DNA from: a virus
DNA: 21,953 nucleotides
IMG/VR virus record: IMGVR_UViG_3300042891_000977
Location: 1-21,953 of that record
Reading direction: 5' to 3' (one strand)
Positions within the stretch are counted from its first letter, which is position 1, and each line of letters begins with the position of its first letter. Both the position numbers and the translations under genes were made by a program. Below, one piece after another: positions 8,847-15,207 of the stretch. The notes beneath the pieces were generated by a model. That model was given only the letters and a program-made list of their open reading frames with translations, was not told where the DNA came from and made no database searches.

Positions 8847-8861
8847 GATAAATATAAAAAC
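8847..8861 (+). promoter_or_regulatory. Candidate late promoter of the payload-like gene cassette
   Basis: GATAAATATAAAAAC begins 25 nt before the GTG start of the first small gene and immediately follows the tube terminator. The core is identical to those at 8183 and 14298. Confidence 0.5.
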
Positions 8862-8871
8862 AAAAGAACTT

Positions 8872-8913
8872 GTGGAGAACCACATACCTACATTCGAATC
8901 ATTTTTAAACGAA
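8872..8913 (+). other. Predicted capsid-targeting peptide, copy 1
   Basis: Encodes MENHIPTFESFLNE. The L-N-E end fits the (L/I)-x-E cleavage rule of T4 gp21 protease. The DNA CACATACCTACATT (8881-8894) is nearly identical in the other copies. Confidence 0.65.
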
Positions 8914-9282
8914 TCAAAAGCCGTTGATTCCGCAATGGATAAAATAGAAGTTTTGCCTAAAGGATCTACATTCGAAGATGCAAAACGAATAGATGGTATA
9001 TTCGATAGAAGCAAACATACTTGGAGTGAAGTTATTGAAACTTTTGAAAAAAACCAAAAGGCGGCAAAACCTAAAATGGTAAATGTAAAAGATATTCAAA
9101 TAACTCAACCAAATATTCAAAGTAATAAAGTAAAGGCAATGATTGAAAAATACAACAAATTGCCTTTAATTAATGTAGTTCAATTTCCTGATGGATTGGC
9201 AATATATGATGGACATCATCGTCTATTAACTGCTTGGTCCATGGGAGAAACTAAAATCAAAGTTAATCTCGTAAAAATATAA
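8872..9282 (+). CDS. ParB/sulfiredoxin-like domain protein with predicted capsid-targeting N-terminus
   Basis: 136 residues. The GTG start is fixed by alignment with the next three products, which share the opening peptide H-I-P-T-F-x-x-F-L-N-E. Cleavage after Glu14 by a T4 gp21-type prohead protease would release the mature protein. Residues about 70-135 resemble the ParB N-terminal/sulfiredoxin-like fold: a V-N-V-K-D-I opening strand, a K-V-x-x-M-I-E-K-Y helix, then D-G-H-H-R-L (113-118) and a closing G-E-T-K-I-K-V-N-L-V strand. This fold occurs in CTPases, nucleases and DNA-modification partners; which activity applies cannot be read from sequence. Inferred: the protein rides inside the capsid and enters the host with the DNA, where it could act on the phage or host chromosome. 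First gene of a four-gene block. Confidence 0.78.
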   Translation: MENHIPTFESFLNESKAVDSAMDKIEVLPKGSTFEDAKRIDGIFDRSKHTWSEVIETFEKNQKAAKPKMVNVKDIQITQPNIQSNKVKAMIEKYNKLPLINVVQFPDGLAIYDGHHRLLTAWSMGETKIKVNLVKI

Positions 9283-9288
9283 AACATA

Positions 9289-9327
9289 ATGGGACACATA
9301 CCAACATTTAACGAATTTTTAAACGAA
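9289..9327 (+). other. Predicted capsid-targeting peptide, copy 2
   Basis: Encodes MGHIPTFNEFLNE. The DNA CACATACCAACATT (9295-9308) differs from copy 1 at one base. Confidence 0.65.
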
Positions 9328-9507
9328 TCCAAAAAGCACAAATTAAGTGTAGGTGATTGGGTTGAATTTGATAACGATAAAGCTAGAGTAGAAAAGGTTT
9401 ACTTTGCTCGTAACGGTAATGCCATGTATACTATCGGTAGTTCTAAACACGGAAATATTGATGTTGAAGCTGAAGATCTAGACGAAAACAAAACAAAAAC
9501 CGCATAA
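9289..9507 (+). CDS. Small protein of unknown function with predicted capsid-targeting N-terminus
   Basis: 72 residues. It opens with M-G-H-I-P-T-F-N-E-F-L-N-E, so the mature part after Glu13 would be about 59 residues. That remainder (L-S-V-G-D-W-V-E-F, then V-E-K-V-Y, a turn, and M-Y-T-I-G) looks like a small SH3/Tudor-like beta barrel, and the tail is acidic then lysine-rich. I do not recognise a family. It starts 6 nt after the preceding gene, and its TAA overlaps the next ATG by one base, indicating coupled translation within the cassette. Confidence 0.72.
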   Translation: MGHIPTFNEFLNESKKHKLSVGDWVEFDNDKARVEKVYFARNGNAMYTIGSSKHGNIDVEAEDLDENKTKTA

Positions 9508-9548
9508 TGAACAATCACATACCTACATTTGATACATTTCTTAATGAA
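9507..9548 (+). other. Predicted capsid-targeting peptide, copy 3
   Basis: Encodes MNNHIPTFDTFLNE. CACATACCTACATT at 9516-9529 is identical to copy 1. Confidence 0.65.
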
Positions 9549-9983
9549 GAAAGAGTATATGGAATGTTCAATGACTCTCAAGGAAAACCATCTAAAATAT
9601 CACAAGAAATTCTAGATATTTGTTTAAAAGCATTTCCCAAAACTATCATTGATAATATTGAATCAGTAGAAGCTGCTGGTTATGGAAAAACCAACATGGT
9701 TTCGCCTCCTACTATTTCTAATAAAGGTCAATCACGAGGTTATAACGATTACACATCAATTACATTAATCTTTCAAAAACCAATGGGTAGAATGAAAGTT
9801 ACCGAAATGTCAGTTGGTATTCGTAAAAGAACTTCTGGTCCTGGAACCGGATATATCGCAATTGATATGACTGCTAGTGGTCATATGATTCCTGGAGCTG
9901 AATGTGCAGTTGAATTCTGGTCAGATGATCCAGTTCATTTTTTAGATAAATTATACAATGAAAAAATCAAAGCATTTTTATAA
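9507..9983 (+). CDS. Protein of unknown function with predicted capsid-targeting N-terminus
   Basis: 158 residues, not recognised. It opens with M-N-N-H-I-P-T-F-D-T-F-L-N-E; cleavage after Glu14 would leave about 144 residues. The rest is mixed helix and strand: a helix near 30-50, a Gly/Ser/Asn-rich loop near 70-90, then strands (T-S-I-T-L-I-F, a basic G-I-R-K-R-T, Y-I-A-I-D-M) and a final helix ending A-F-L. No catalytic motif stands out. It shares a TAATG junction with both neighbouring genes, so the last three cassette members are likely translated together in fixed ratios. Confidence 0.72.
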   Translation: MNNHIPTFDTFLNEERVYGMFNDSQGKPSKISQEILDICLKAFPKTIIDNIESVEAAGYGKTNMVSPPTISNKGQSRGYNDYTSITLIFQKPMGRMKVTEMSVGIRKRTSGPGTGYIAIDMTASGHMIPGAECAVEFWSDDPVHFLDKLYNEKIKAFL

Positions 9984-10021
9984 TGAAACATATACCTACA
10001 TTCGAAGACTTCTTAAATGAA
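9983..10021 (+). other. Predicted capsid-targeting peptide, copy 4
   Basis: Encodes MKHIPTFEDFLNE. The DNA (CATATACCTACATT, 9989-10002) is the most diverged of the four at the third base. Confidence 0.65.
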
Positions 10022-10240
10022 GGATTTATTAAACCTTATGGTGAGAAAATGAAAGTTGAAGACTTTGCTAAAATCGAGGTAGGGAGTGAAATTCTTTATG
10101 CTGGTGCACCTTATGAAGTTGTTAAAAACGATGGAGTTACTCTACATTTGAAACCTTCTAAGAATTCTTATGGAATCACCGGAAAAGCTCATAAAGTTAA
10201 TTTCTCTATGTTCAATACCGCTGGAGCAATCCGTGATTAG
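9983..10240 (+). CDS. Small protein of unknown function with predicted capsid-targeting N-terminus
   Basis: 85 residues. It opens with M-K-H-I-P-T-F-E-D-F-L-N-E; cleavage after Glu13 would leave about 72 residues. The mature part (I-E-V-G-S-E-I-L-Y-A-G-x-x-Y-E-V-V, then V-T-L-H-L-K-P) again suggests a compact SH3-like barrel, broadly like the 72-residue protein two genes upstream though not clearly homologous. It is basic overall, which would suit packing with DNA. Its ATG overlaps the previous TAA. Last gene of the cassette. Confidence 0.72.
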   Translation: MKHIPTFEDFLNEGFIKPYGEKMKVEDFAKIEVGSEILYAGAPYEVVKNDGVTLHLKPSKNSYGITGKAHKVNFSMFNTAGAIRD

Positions 10241-10326
10241 ATGAATCTTCATAAATTTCAAATCATATAATTAATACTATAAGTCTAAGGACATGATCCG
10301 CTTGTAGTAAAAAATATCTACATGTT

Positions 10327-11688
10327 TTGAAATTAAGACAAGGGTTATTATTCCTAAAATCTCTACACACCAGATCTAAATCCGATGAAGAAGTTCTTCA
10401 ATGGATTGAATCTAGACGATCATTAGTTAAGCATACAATTCAACAAATTGATCTTAATAAACTAAATGGTTGGAAATTCTACGATCATAAAATTGAACAT
10501 ACTTCTGGTAAATTCTATCAAATTCATATTAGACGTAATGAGTTAGATGGAAGAGGATGGGATCAACCTATAATCAATCAACCTGAAATAGGTATTCTGG
10601 GATTTATTACCAAACAAATCAATGGGGTACTTCATTTTCTAGTTCAAGCTAAAATTGAACCAGGAAATATCAATATAGTTCAGCTATCACCTACTGTACA
10701 ATCCACTAAAAGTAATTTTACAAAAGTTCATGGTGGAGCACTTACACCATTTGTAGAATACTTCTTAAAAGGCGAATCGAGAATCCTAGTGGATCAGCTA
10801 CAATCCGAACAAGCTAGTAGATTTTTTCAAAAACGTAATCGTAATATCATCATCGAAGTTGAAGATGAGTTATCACATGAAAATTATTTATGGATGACCC
10901 TTGGAGATCTTGTTGCATTAACTAGATATCCTAATACAGTGAACATGGATAGTCGAACCGTTTTAAGTTGTATTCACTTTGGTTCATATTCATTTGAACA
11001 TTTAGAGCTAAGAGATTTTCTTGGTGGAATTCAACATGATTCCTCTTGGATAGATTCTCTACTTCGTAAAGACGTATATCAGAAATCATATCCAGAAATT
11101 CTATCTTTAATCACCGATCTTAAGTTTAGAAGAGAGGCTTCAACCAAGCTAATTTATCTTTCGGAAACACATGATTGGAATTTAATAGATGGTAAGATAG
11201 TACACAAAGATGAGAAGTATTTCGACGTAGTGGGTTATCGTATATTCATTGAAAATCGTGAATCTTCTCAATGGGATCAACCTCTTATTCAACCTAAATC
11301 TACTGGAATATGTTGTTTCTTTGCTCGTAAATTTGATGGAGTATTTCACTTATTAGTTCAACTAAAAGATGAAATTGGATCTTTTGATGGTGTTGAAATG
11401 GCACCAACAATTCAAATGTCTGAAGAAAATCTAGATCTATCTCCTTTCTTTGAGCAATACAGCTCTTTAATAAATACTGATTCTGTTTTATTTGATGTTA
11501 TGCAATCCGAAGAAGGTGGAAGATTTTATCAAGAACAAAATAGAAATATTGTCATAGAAGTTAATGAAGATTTAGAACTTCCAAGGAATTACATTTGGAT
11601 GACTCTTAATCAACTAAAAACCTTCTTACAATATAACAATTACGTGAACATACAAACACGTTCAATAATGTCATCTTTACCTTTATGA
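10327..11688 (+). CDS. NDP-hexose 2,3-dehydratase (EvaA family)
   Basis: Predicted to convert dTDP-4-keto-6-deoxyglucose to the 3,4-diketo-2,6-dideoxy sugar, the committing step to 2-deoxysugars. The protein is an internal duplication, as in EvaA/TylX3. Repeat 1 (about 45-220) has H-T-S-G-K-F-Y, W-D-Q-P-I-I-x-Q, the lipocalin-like G-V-L-H-F-L-V-Q-A-K-I-E-P-G-N and Q-L-S-P-T-V-Q. Repeat 2 (about 275-450) has W-D-Q-P-L-I, G-V-F-H-L-L-V-Q and M-A-P-T-I-Q. Both repeats carry an R-F-(F/Y)-Q-x-x-N-R-N-I-(I/V)-I-E-V block and end with W-M-T-L plus VNxxxRxxxS. 453 residues is normal for the family. The only usable in-frame start upstream of conserved sequence is TTG 10327; ATG 10322 is out of frame and stops at once. 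The stop overlaps the next gene (ATGA). Known from antibiotic and O-antigen sugar pathways; surprising in a phage. Confidence 0.9.
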   Translation: MKLRQGLLFLKSLHTRSKSDEEVLQWIESRRSLVKHTIQQIDLNKLNGWKFYDHKIEHTSGKFYQIHIRRNELDGRGWDQPIINQPEIGILGFITKQINGVLHFLVQAKIEPGNINIVQLSPTVQSTKSNFTKVHGGALTPFVEYFLKGESRILVDQLQSEQASRFFQKRNRNIIIEVEDELSHENYLWMTLGDLVALTRYPNTVNMDSRTVLSCIHFGSYSFEHLELRDFLGGIQHDSSWIDSLLRKDVYQKSYPEILSLITDLKFRREASTKLIYLSETHDWNLIDGKIVHKDEKYFDVVGYRIFIENRESSQWDQPLIQPKSTGICCFFARKFDGVFHLLVQLKDEIGSFDGVEMAPTIQMSEENLDLSPFFEQYSSLINTDSVLFDVMQSEEGGRFYQEQNRNIVIEVNEDLELPRNYIWMTLNQLKTFLQYNNYVNIQTRSIMSSLPL

Positions 11689-12641
11689 AAGTAGCTATAC
11701 TAAATTGCTCAGATATTGGAAAACGCAGAATGATTCCTGCATTTCAGGCAATCCCAGGTATTGAAGTAGTTATTGTTTGTAGTAGAGATATTCATAAAGC
11801 TCAAAGATATGCAGAGGAATTTGGAATTCCAAAATGGACAGACAATCCGGATGATATTATTGGAGTTGATCTAGTTTATATCTCATCGCCTCCATCTGAA
11901 CATTTTGATTCTATTAAAACATTTTTACGAAGAAAAATTAATGTTCTTTGTGAAAAATCCCTAACAATAGATGCCTATCAAACAACATATCTAATTAATT
12001 TAGCAGATAAAAACGGAGTTATACTTCAAGAAAATTATGGATTCCCTTTTCATACTCAATGGAACTGGATAAATGAAAATCTTAATCGAATAGGTGAGAT
12101 CTTATACATTAGAAGTGGATTTGAATTTCCTCCAAGAGACACAAAAACAGATTTTCGTTATAAGGCTGCTCTTGGTGGTGGTGCTCTTTTTGATGCCGGT
12201 GGATACCCCATCAAGTTAGCTTCTTTGCTAATGGGAACACCACAAAGGCTAGATGCGGTTACTCATCTATCAAAATCTCTAGATATCGATCTTTCAGGAA
12301 GAACATTTATCATCGATGATATGGGAATATCTGCATTTTTAACCTGGAGTTTTGAATCAACTTATCGTTGTGACGTGGAAATCGTTGGAACTCGAGGAAC
12401 TATTAAAGCGGATAAAATATTTACTCCTAGAGTAGATGAATCTGTTAAAGTAAGCCTTTCTCTTATTGAAGGAAATGTTAACGAATCACATGAATTTGTT
12501 TGCGATCATTTCGTGGAACTTATTCGAGATCTTAAAATCAAGATAGAGAATAAAGATAATTCTCATCATAAAAGTATATTAAAACAATCAAATTGGCAAA
12601 CATATGTATCGTCTACTAGTATCAGAACCTTCACTAACTAA
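11685..12641 (+). CDS. Gfo/Idh/MocA oxidoreductase, predicted NDP-hexose 3-ketoreductase
   Basis: Predicted NAD(P)H-dependent reduction of the C3 keto group made by the 2,3-dehydratase. The Rossmann start reads N-C-S-D-I-G-K-R-R-M-I-P-A-F; the usual GxGxxG is altered, but the S/A-D-I-x-x-R-R-x-x-P-A pattern is typical of sugar 3-ketoreductases such as KijD10. Seen further: C-E-K-S (89-92) with the catalytic Lys91 of the EKP motif, and G-G-G-A-L-F-D-A-G-G-Y-P (164-175), giving Asp170 and Tyr174 of the active site. 318 residues is family-typical. ATGA overlap with the upstream gene and a 38-nt overlap with the downstream gene mark it as part of a compact operon. The pairing with a 2,3-dehydratase is what makes the ketoreductase reading stronger than a general oxidoreductase call. 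Confidence 0.85.
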   Translation: MKVAILNCSDIGKRRMIPAFQAIPGIEVVIVCSRDIHKAQRYAEEFGIPKWTDNPDDIIGVDLVYISSPPSEHFDSIKTFLRRKINVLCEKSLTIDAYQTTYLINLADKNGVILQENYGFPFHTQWNWINENLNRIGEILYIRSGFEFPPRDTKTDFRYKAALGGGALFDAGGYPIKLASLLMGTPQRLDAVTHLSKSLDIDLSGRTFIIDDMGISAFLTWSFESTYRCDVEIVGTRGTIKADKIFTPRVDESVKVSLSLIEGNVNESHEFVCDHFVELIRDLKIKIENKDNSHHKSILKQSNWQTYVSSTSIRTFTN

Positions 12642-13686
12642 CTTTGAGGAATTTGCAAATCTTGCAAAAGAAGTTTGGGAAAGTGGAATCCTAACACATA
12701 ACGGACCTAAAGTCAAAGAACTTGAACAAAGGTTAAAAGAACAATGGCAGATTCCTCATCTATCATTAGTTACAAACGGAACTATTGCACTCGAAGTTGC
12801 AATGAGAGCTTTAGAACTTCCTAAAGGAAGTGAAATTATTACAACTCCATTTACCTGGATTGCAACGGCATCGGCTATTCAATGGCAAGATTATGAACCT
12901 ATTTTTGTTGATATTGATCCTTATACACTTAATATCGATCCATCTAAAATTGAAGAAAAAATCACAGAAAGAACATCTGCTATTTTAGCAGTTCATGTAT
13001 TTTCAAATCCATGTGATGTGGTTTCTATTCAAGAAATTGCAGATAAACATGCATTAAAAGTTATTTACGATGGTGCTCATGCCGTTGGTGTAAAATTCAG
13101 AGGTGTAGATCTTTCTCAATTCGGAGATATTACAACTCATTCATATCATGCAACAAAAATTTACAATACTGGTGAAGGTGGATCTATCATTACCAGAAAT
13201 CCTGAGCTAGCTAAACGTATAGAAAGACTTCGTTTCTTTGGTCATAACGAAACGAAAGATATTGTACATGAAGGAACTAATGCTAAAATGCATGAGATAT
13301 CTGCAGCAATGGGATTAGCTAATTTGAAGATGTTACCTAAAACGATTATACATCGACAGTTACTAACTCTTATGTATAAACATCGTATGGATGGTCTTCC
13401 GGTTCGTTTTCAAGAAATCAATAAAGACTCTTATAATTACTCATATTTCCCAATCATATTTGAATCAGAAGAACAATGTCTTAAAGTATATGCGGCATTA
13501 GAAGCAATTAAAATTATGCCTCGTCGTTACTTCTATCCATCGGTTAATGAATTCAAAATTTTTGATTCTCAACCATGTCCAGTTAGTGAAGATGTTTCAA
13601 AAAGAGTTCTTTGCCTACCATGTCATGATGGTGTAACTCTTATGGATATCGATGAAATTACCGCAACTATAATTAAAACCTTCTAA
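12604..13686 (+). CDS. DegT/DnrJ/EryC1-family PLP-dependent sugar aminotransferase
   Basis: Predicted to aminate a keto sugar nucleotide. Seen: N-G-T-x-A-L (58-63) for phosphate binding, Y-D-G-A-H-A (155-160) with the PLP-contacting Asp156, and S-Y-H-A-T-K (180-185) with the Schiff-base Lys185 followed by Y-N-T-G-E-G-G. The H-A-T-K-x-x-N-T-x-E-G-G form resembles VioA-type enzymes that act at C4 of dTDP-4-keto-6-deoxyglucose, so C4 amination is favoured over C3; this is an inference. 360 residues is full length. The start overlaps the ketoreductase gene by 38 nt; a slightly later start cannot be excluded. Known relatives make amino sugars of O-antigens, capsules and antibiotics. Confidence 0.92.
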   Translation: MYRLLVSEPSLTNFEEFANLAKEVWESGILTHNGPKVKELEQRLKEQWQIPHLSLVTNGTIALEVAMRALELPKGSEIITTPFTWIATASAIQWQDYEPIFVDIDPYTLNIDPSKIEEKITERTSAILAVHVFSNPCDVVSIQEIADKHALKVIYDGAHAVGVKFRGVDLSQFGDITTHSYHATKIYNTGEGGSIITRNPELAKRIERLRFFGHNETKDIVHEGTNAKMHEISAAMGLANLKMLPKTIIHRQLLTLMYKHRMDGLPVRFQEINKDSYNYSYFPIIFESEEQCLKVYAALEAIKIMPRRYFYPSVNEFKIFDSQPCPVSEDVSKRVLCLPCHDGVTLMDIDEITATIIKTF

Positions 13687-13687
13687 T

Positions 13688-14302
13688 ATGCACATAGTTA
13701 TAGGAGCTAATGGATTAGCTAAACAAGTACTTCCTTTGTATAATAGAAATCCTCGAGTTATCTTCTTTGATGATACTGATGAAGCAGAAGAGAACCTATA
13801 TGAGCATAAAATCATTCACGAACTTCAACCAATAAAGGACTATATTTCAGAAGGTGGTGATGTAATTTTCTCAATTTGTATTGGAAATCCTAAATGGCGA
13901 GAGTACTTCTTTAATCATCTAGTTAACTTAGGCGCCACACCAATTAATATCTTATCGGAATTATCTTCCATTCAAGAGAGATCCGAGATTGACACAGGGA
14001 ACATCTTATTAGACTATACCTTGGTGGAAACTGATGCAAAAATTGGAATAGGCAATCTTATAAATTGTTATGCAGGTTTATTCCATGATTCAGAAATTGG
14101 AGACTTTAATGAGATCATGCCAGGAGCTAAAATTCTAGGCGGTGCCAAAATTGGAAACTTTTGTAGAATAGGAACTAATGCAACAATTCTTCCAAAAATC
14201 CAAATTTGCTCTGGTGTTATTATTGGAGCCGGAGCCGTGGTAACCAAAAATATTACCGAGCCAGGAACTTATATTGGAATTCCTGCAAGGAAACAAGGAT
14301 AA
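13688..14302 (+). CDS. PglD/NeuD-family sugar N-acetyltransferase (left-handed beta-helix)
   Basis: Predicted to acetylate the amino group placed by the upstream aminotransferase. The N-terminus (I-V-I-G-A-N-G-L-A-K-Q-V) is the small Rossmann-like nucleotide-sugar domain of PglD/NeuD proteins. From about residue 95 come hexapeptide repeats (I-D-T-G-N-I, A-K-I-G-I-G, S-E-I-G-D-F, A-K-I-G-N-F, S-G-V-I-I-G-A-G-A-V-V) that build the trimeric beta-helix and acetyl-CoA site. His133 in L-F-H-D-S-E-I-G-D fits the catalytic His. The ending P-A-R-K is family-typical. 204 residues is full length. It starts one base after the aminotransferase stop. O-acetylation or another acyl donor is possible, but an aminotransferase neighbour favours N-acetylation. 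Confidence 0.9.
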   Translation: MHIVIGANGLAKQVLPLYNRNPRVIFFDDTDEAEENLYEHKIIHELQPIKDYISEGGDVIFSICIGNPKWREYFFNHLVNLGATPINILSELSSIQERSEIDTGNILLDYTLVETDAKIGIGNLINCYAGLFHDSEIGDFNEIMPGAKILGGAKIGNFCRIGTNATILPKIQICSGVIIGAGAVVTKNITEPGTYIGIPARKQG

Positions 14303-14314
14303 ATAACAAAATAC
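14298..14314 (+). promoter_or_regulatory. Candidate late promoter of the glycosyltransferase gene
   Basis: GATAAATAACAAAATAC overlaps the stop codon of the acetyltransferase gene and lies 27 nt before the glycosyltransferase ATG. Nearly the same 17-mer stands before the tail tube gene (one difference in 17). Confidence 0.5.
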
Positions 14315-14324
14315 AACAATATTA

Positions 14325-14363
14325 ATGGAATTTTTAAAGTATAAAAACTTCGTTCTTAATGAG
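14325..14363 (+). other. Possible capsid-targeting peptide on the glycosyltransferase
   Basis: Encodes MEFLKYKNFVLNE. It lacks H-I-P-T-F but keeps the aromatic/hydrophobic pattern and the (F/V)-L-N-E end at the same distance from the start. Weaker than the four cassette copies. Confidence 0.45.
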
Positions 14364-15206
14364 CAAACTAAATGGGTTAATTTAGAAACCGTTAACGAAG
14401 CTGCACTTACTGCTACTCCAGATAAAGGTGTTAAGTTTGGTATCTGTATCACTACTTACAAAATTGATTCTGGTGGTAGACAAAATCACATGTCCACCGA
14501 AAAAGTTCTGAGAGAATGTTTAGAGTCAGTTAAAGCACAGAGTTGGCCAGAATGGAAAGTCTACATCATGGGTGATGCATATCCACAAGAAGAATGGCCG
14601 GAAATTGAAAAACTTGCTGCATCTATCGTTCCAAAAGATAAACTTTGGATGGATAATTTAAAAACGCCGGGAGAAAGAGACAAATATGATGGATCTATCC
14701 CGCATCTGACTGGAGGAAACACAGCGGCAAACGCTACCATCGCTCAAATGAAAAAAGATGGTATTAAATATTTTGCACGTCTTGACCATGATGATGCCTG
14801 GAAAACTGACCATTTAAAAACTCATGCTACCGCATATACACAATACCCAGAAGTTGTTTATAGTTTAACACAAGCCCGTAAGAAAAGAGTTAAAGGCGAT
14901 ACCGGTTCATACATGTATTTCCCGGACAAAGGAACTTATGAGAATGCGGAGAATAACTACACTTTAGGTCTTGGTGGACAATGTCATTCTGCAATGACTT
15001 GGAAAATGGAACCTTTAAAATATATCAAGTATCGTACTTGGGATCAGCAAAAAGCTACGCAACCACGTAGAAAAGAATGCTTTCCTGGCGATTGGGATAA
15101 CACCGAAAGAATTAAAAGAATCGTAGAAGATGATAGTAACAAGCACTCGATGATTTACATTCCAAAGTTAACTGTAAAATATCGAAATTCAGAAGGAAAA
15201 TTCTAA
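14325..15206 (+). CDS. GT-A (family 2-like) glycosyltransferase with capsid-targeting-like N-terminus
   Basis: Predicted nucleotide-sugar transferase. The GT-A core begins at about residue 36 (V-K-F-G-I-C-I-T-T-Y-K), has an L-E-S-V-K-A-Q-S-W segment typical of family 2, and a metal-binding D-H-D-D (154-157) following a Y-F-A-R-L strand. The preceding 13 residues, M-E-F-L-K-Y-K-N-F-V-L-N-E, end in L-N-E at the same position as the tagged proteins at 8872-10240 and also resemble T4 MKTYQEFIAE. After removal the catalytic domain would be intact. It directly follows the sugar cassette, so the acetamido-deoxysugar is the likely donor; the acceptor (virion protein, host glycan, DNA) is unknown. A late-promoter-like box precedes it. 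No signal peptide or membrane span is seen. Confidence 0.82.
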   Translation: MEFLKYKNFVLNEQTKWVNLETVNEAALTATPDKGVKFGICITTYKIDSGGRQNHMSTEKVLRECLESVKAQSWPEWKVYIMGDAYPQEEWPEIEKLAASIVPKDKLWMDNLKTPGERDKYDGSIPHLTGGNTAANATIAQMKKDGIKYFARLDHDDAWKTDHLKTHATAYTQYPEVVYSLTQARKKRVKGDTGSYMYFPDKGTYENAENNYTLGLGGQCHSAMTWKMEPLKYIKYRTWDQQKATQPRRKECFPGDWDNTERIKRIVEDDSNKHSMIYIPKLTVKYRNSEGKF

Positions 15207-15207
15207 C

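Noticed and set aside
8881-10002. Repeated CACATACCTACATT as a CRISPR-like or regulatory repeat
   Set aside because: All copies are in frame at the 5' ends of genes with varied spacing; they are explained by the shared N-terminal peptide.
10261-10280. AATCATATAATTAATACTAT upstream of the sugar cassette, similar to CATATAATTTATAACTAT at 17093
   Set aside because: It could be a promoter, but it fits neither the TAnnTTTG nor the GATAAATA pattern and is easily explained by AT richness.
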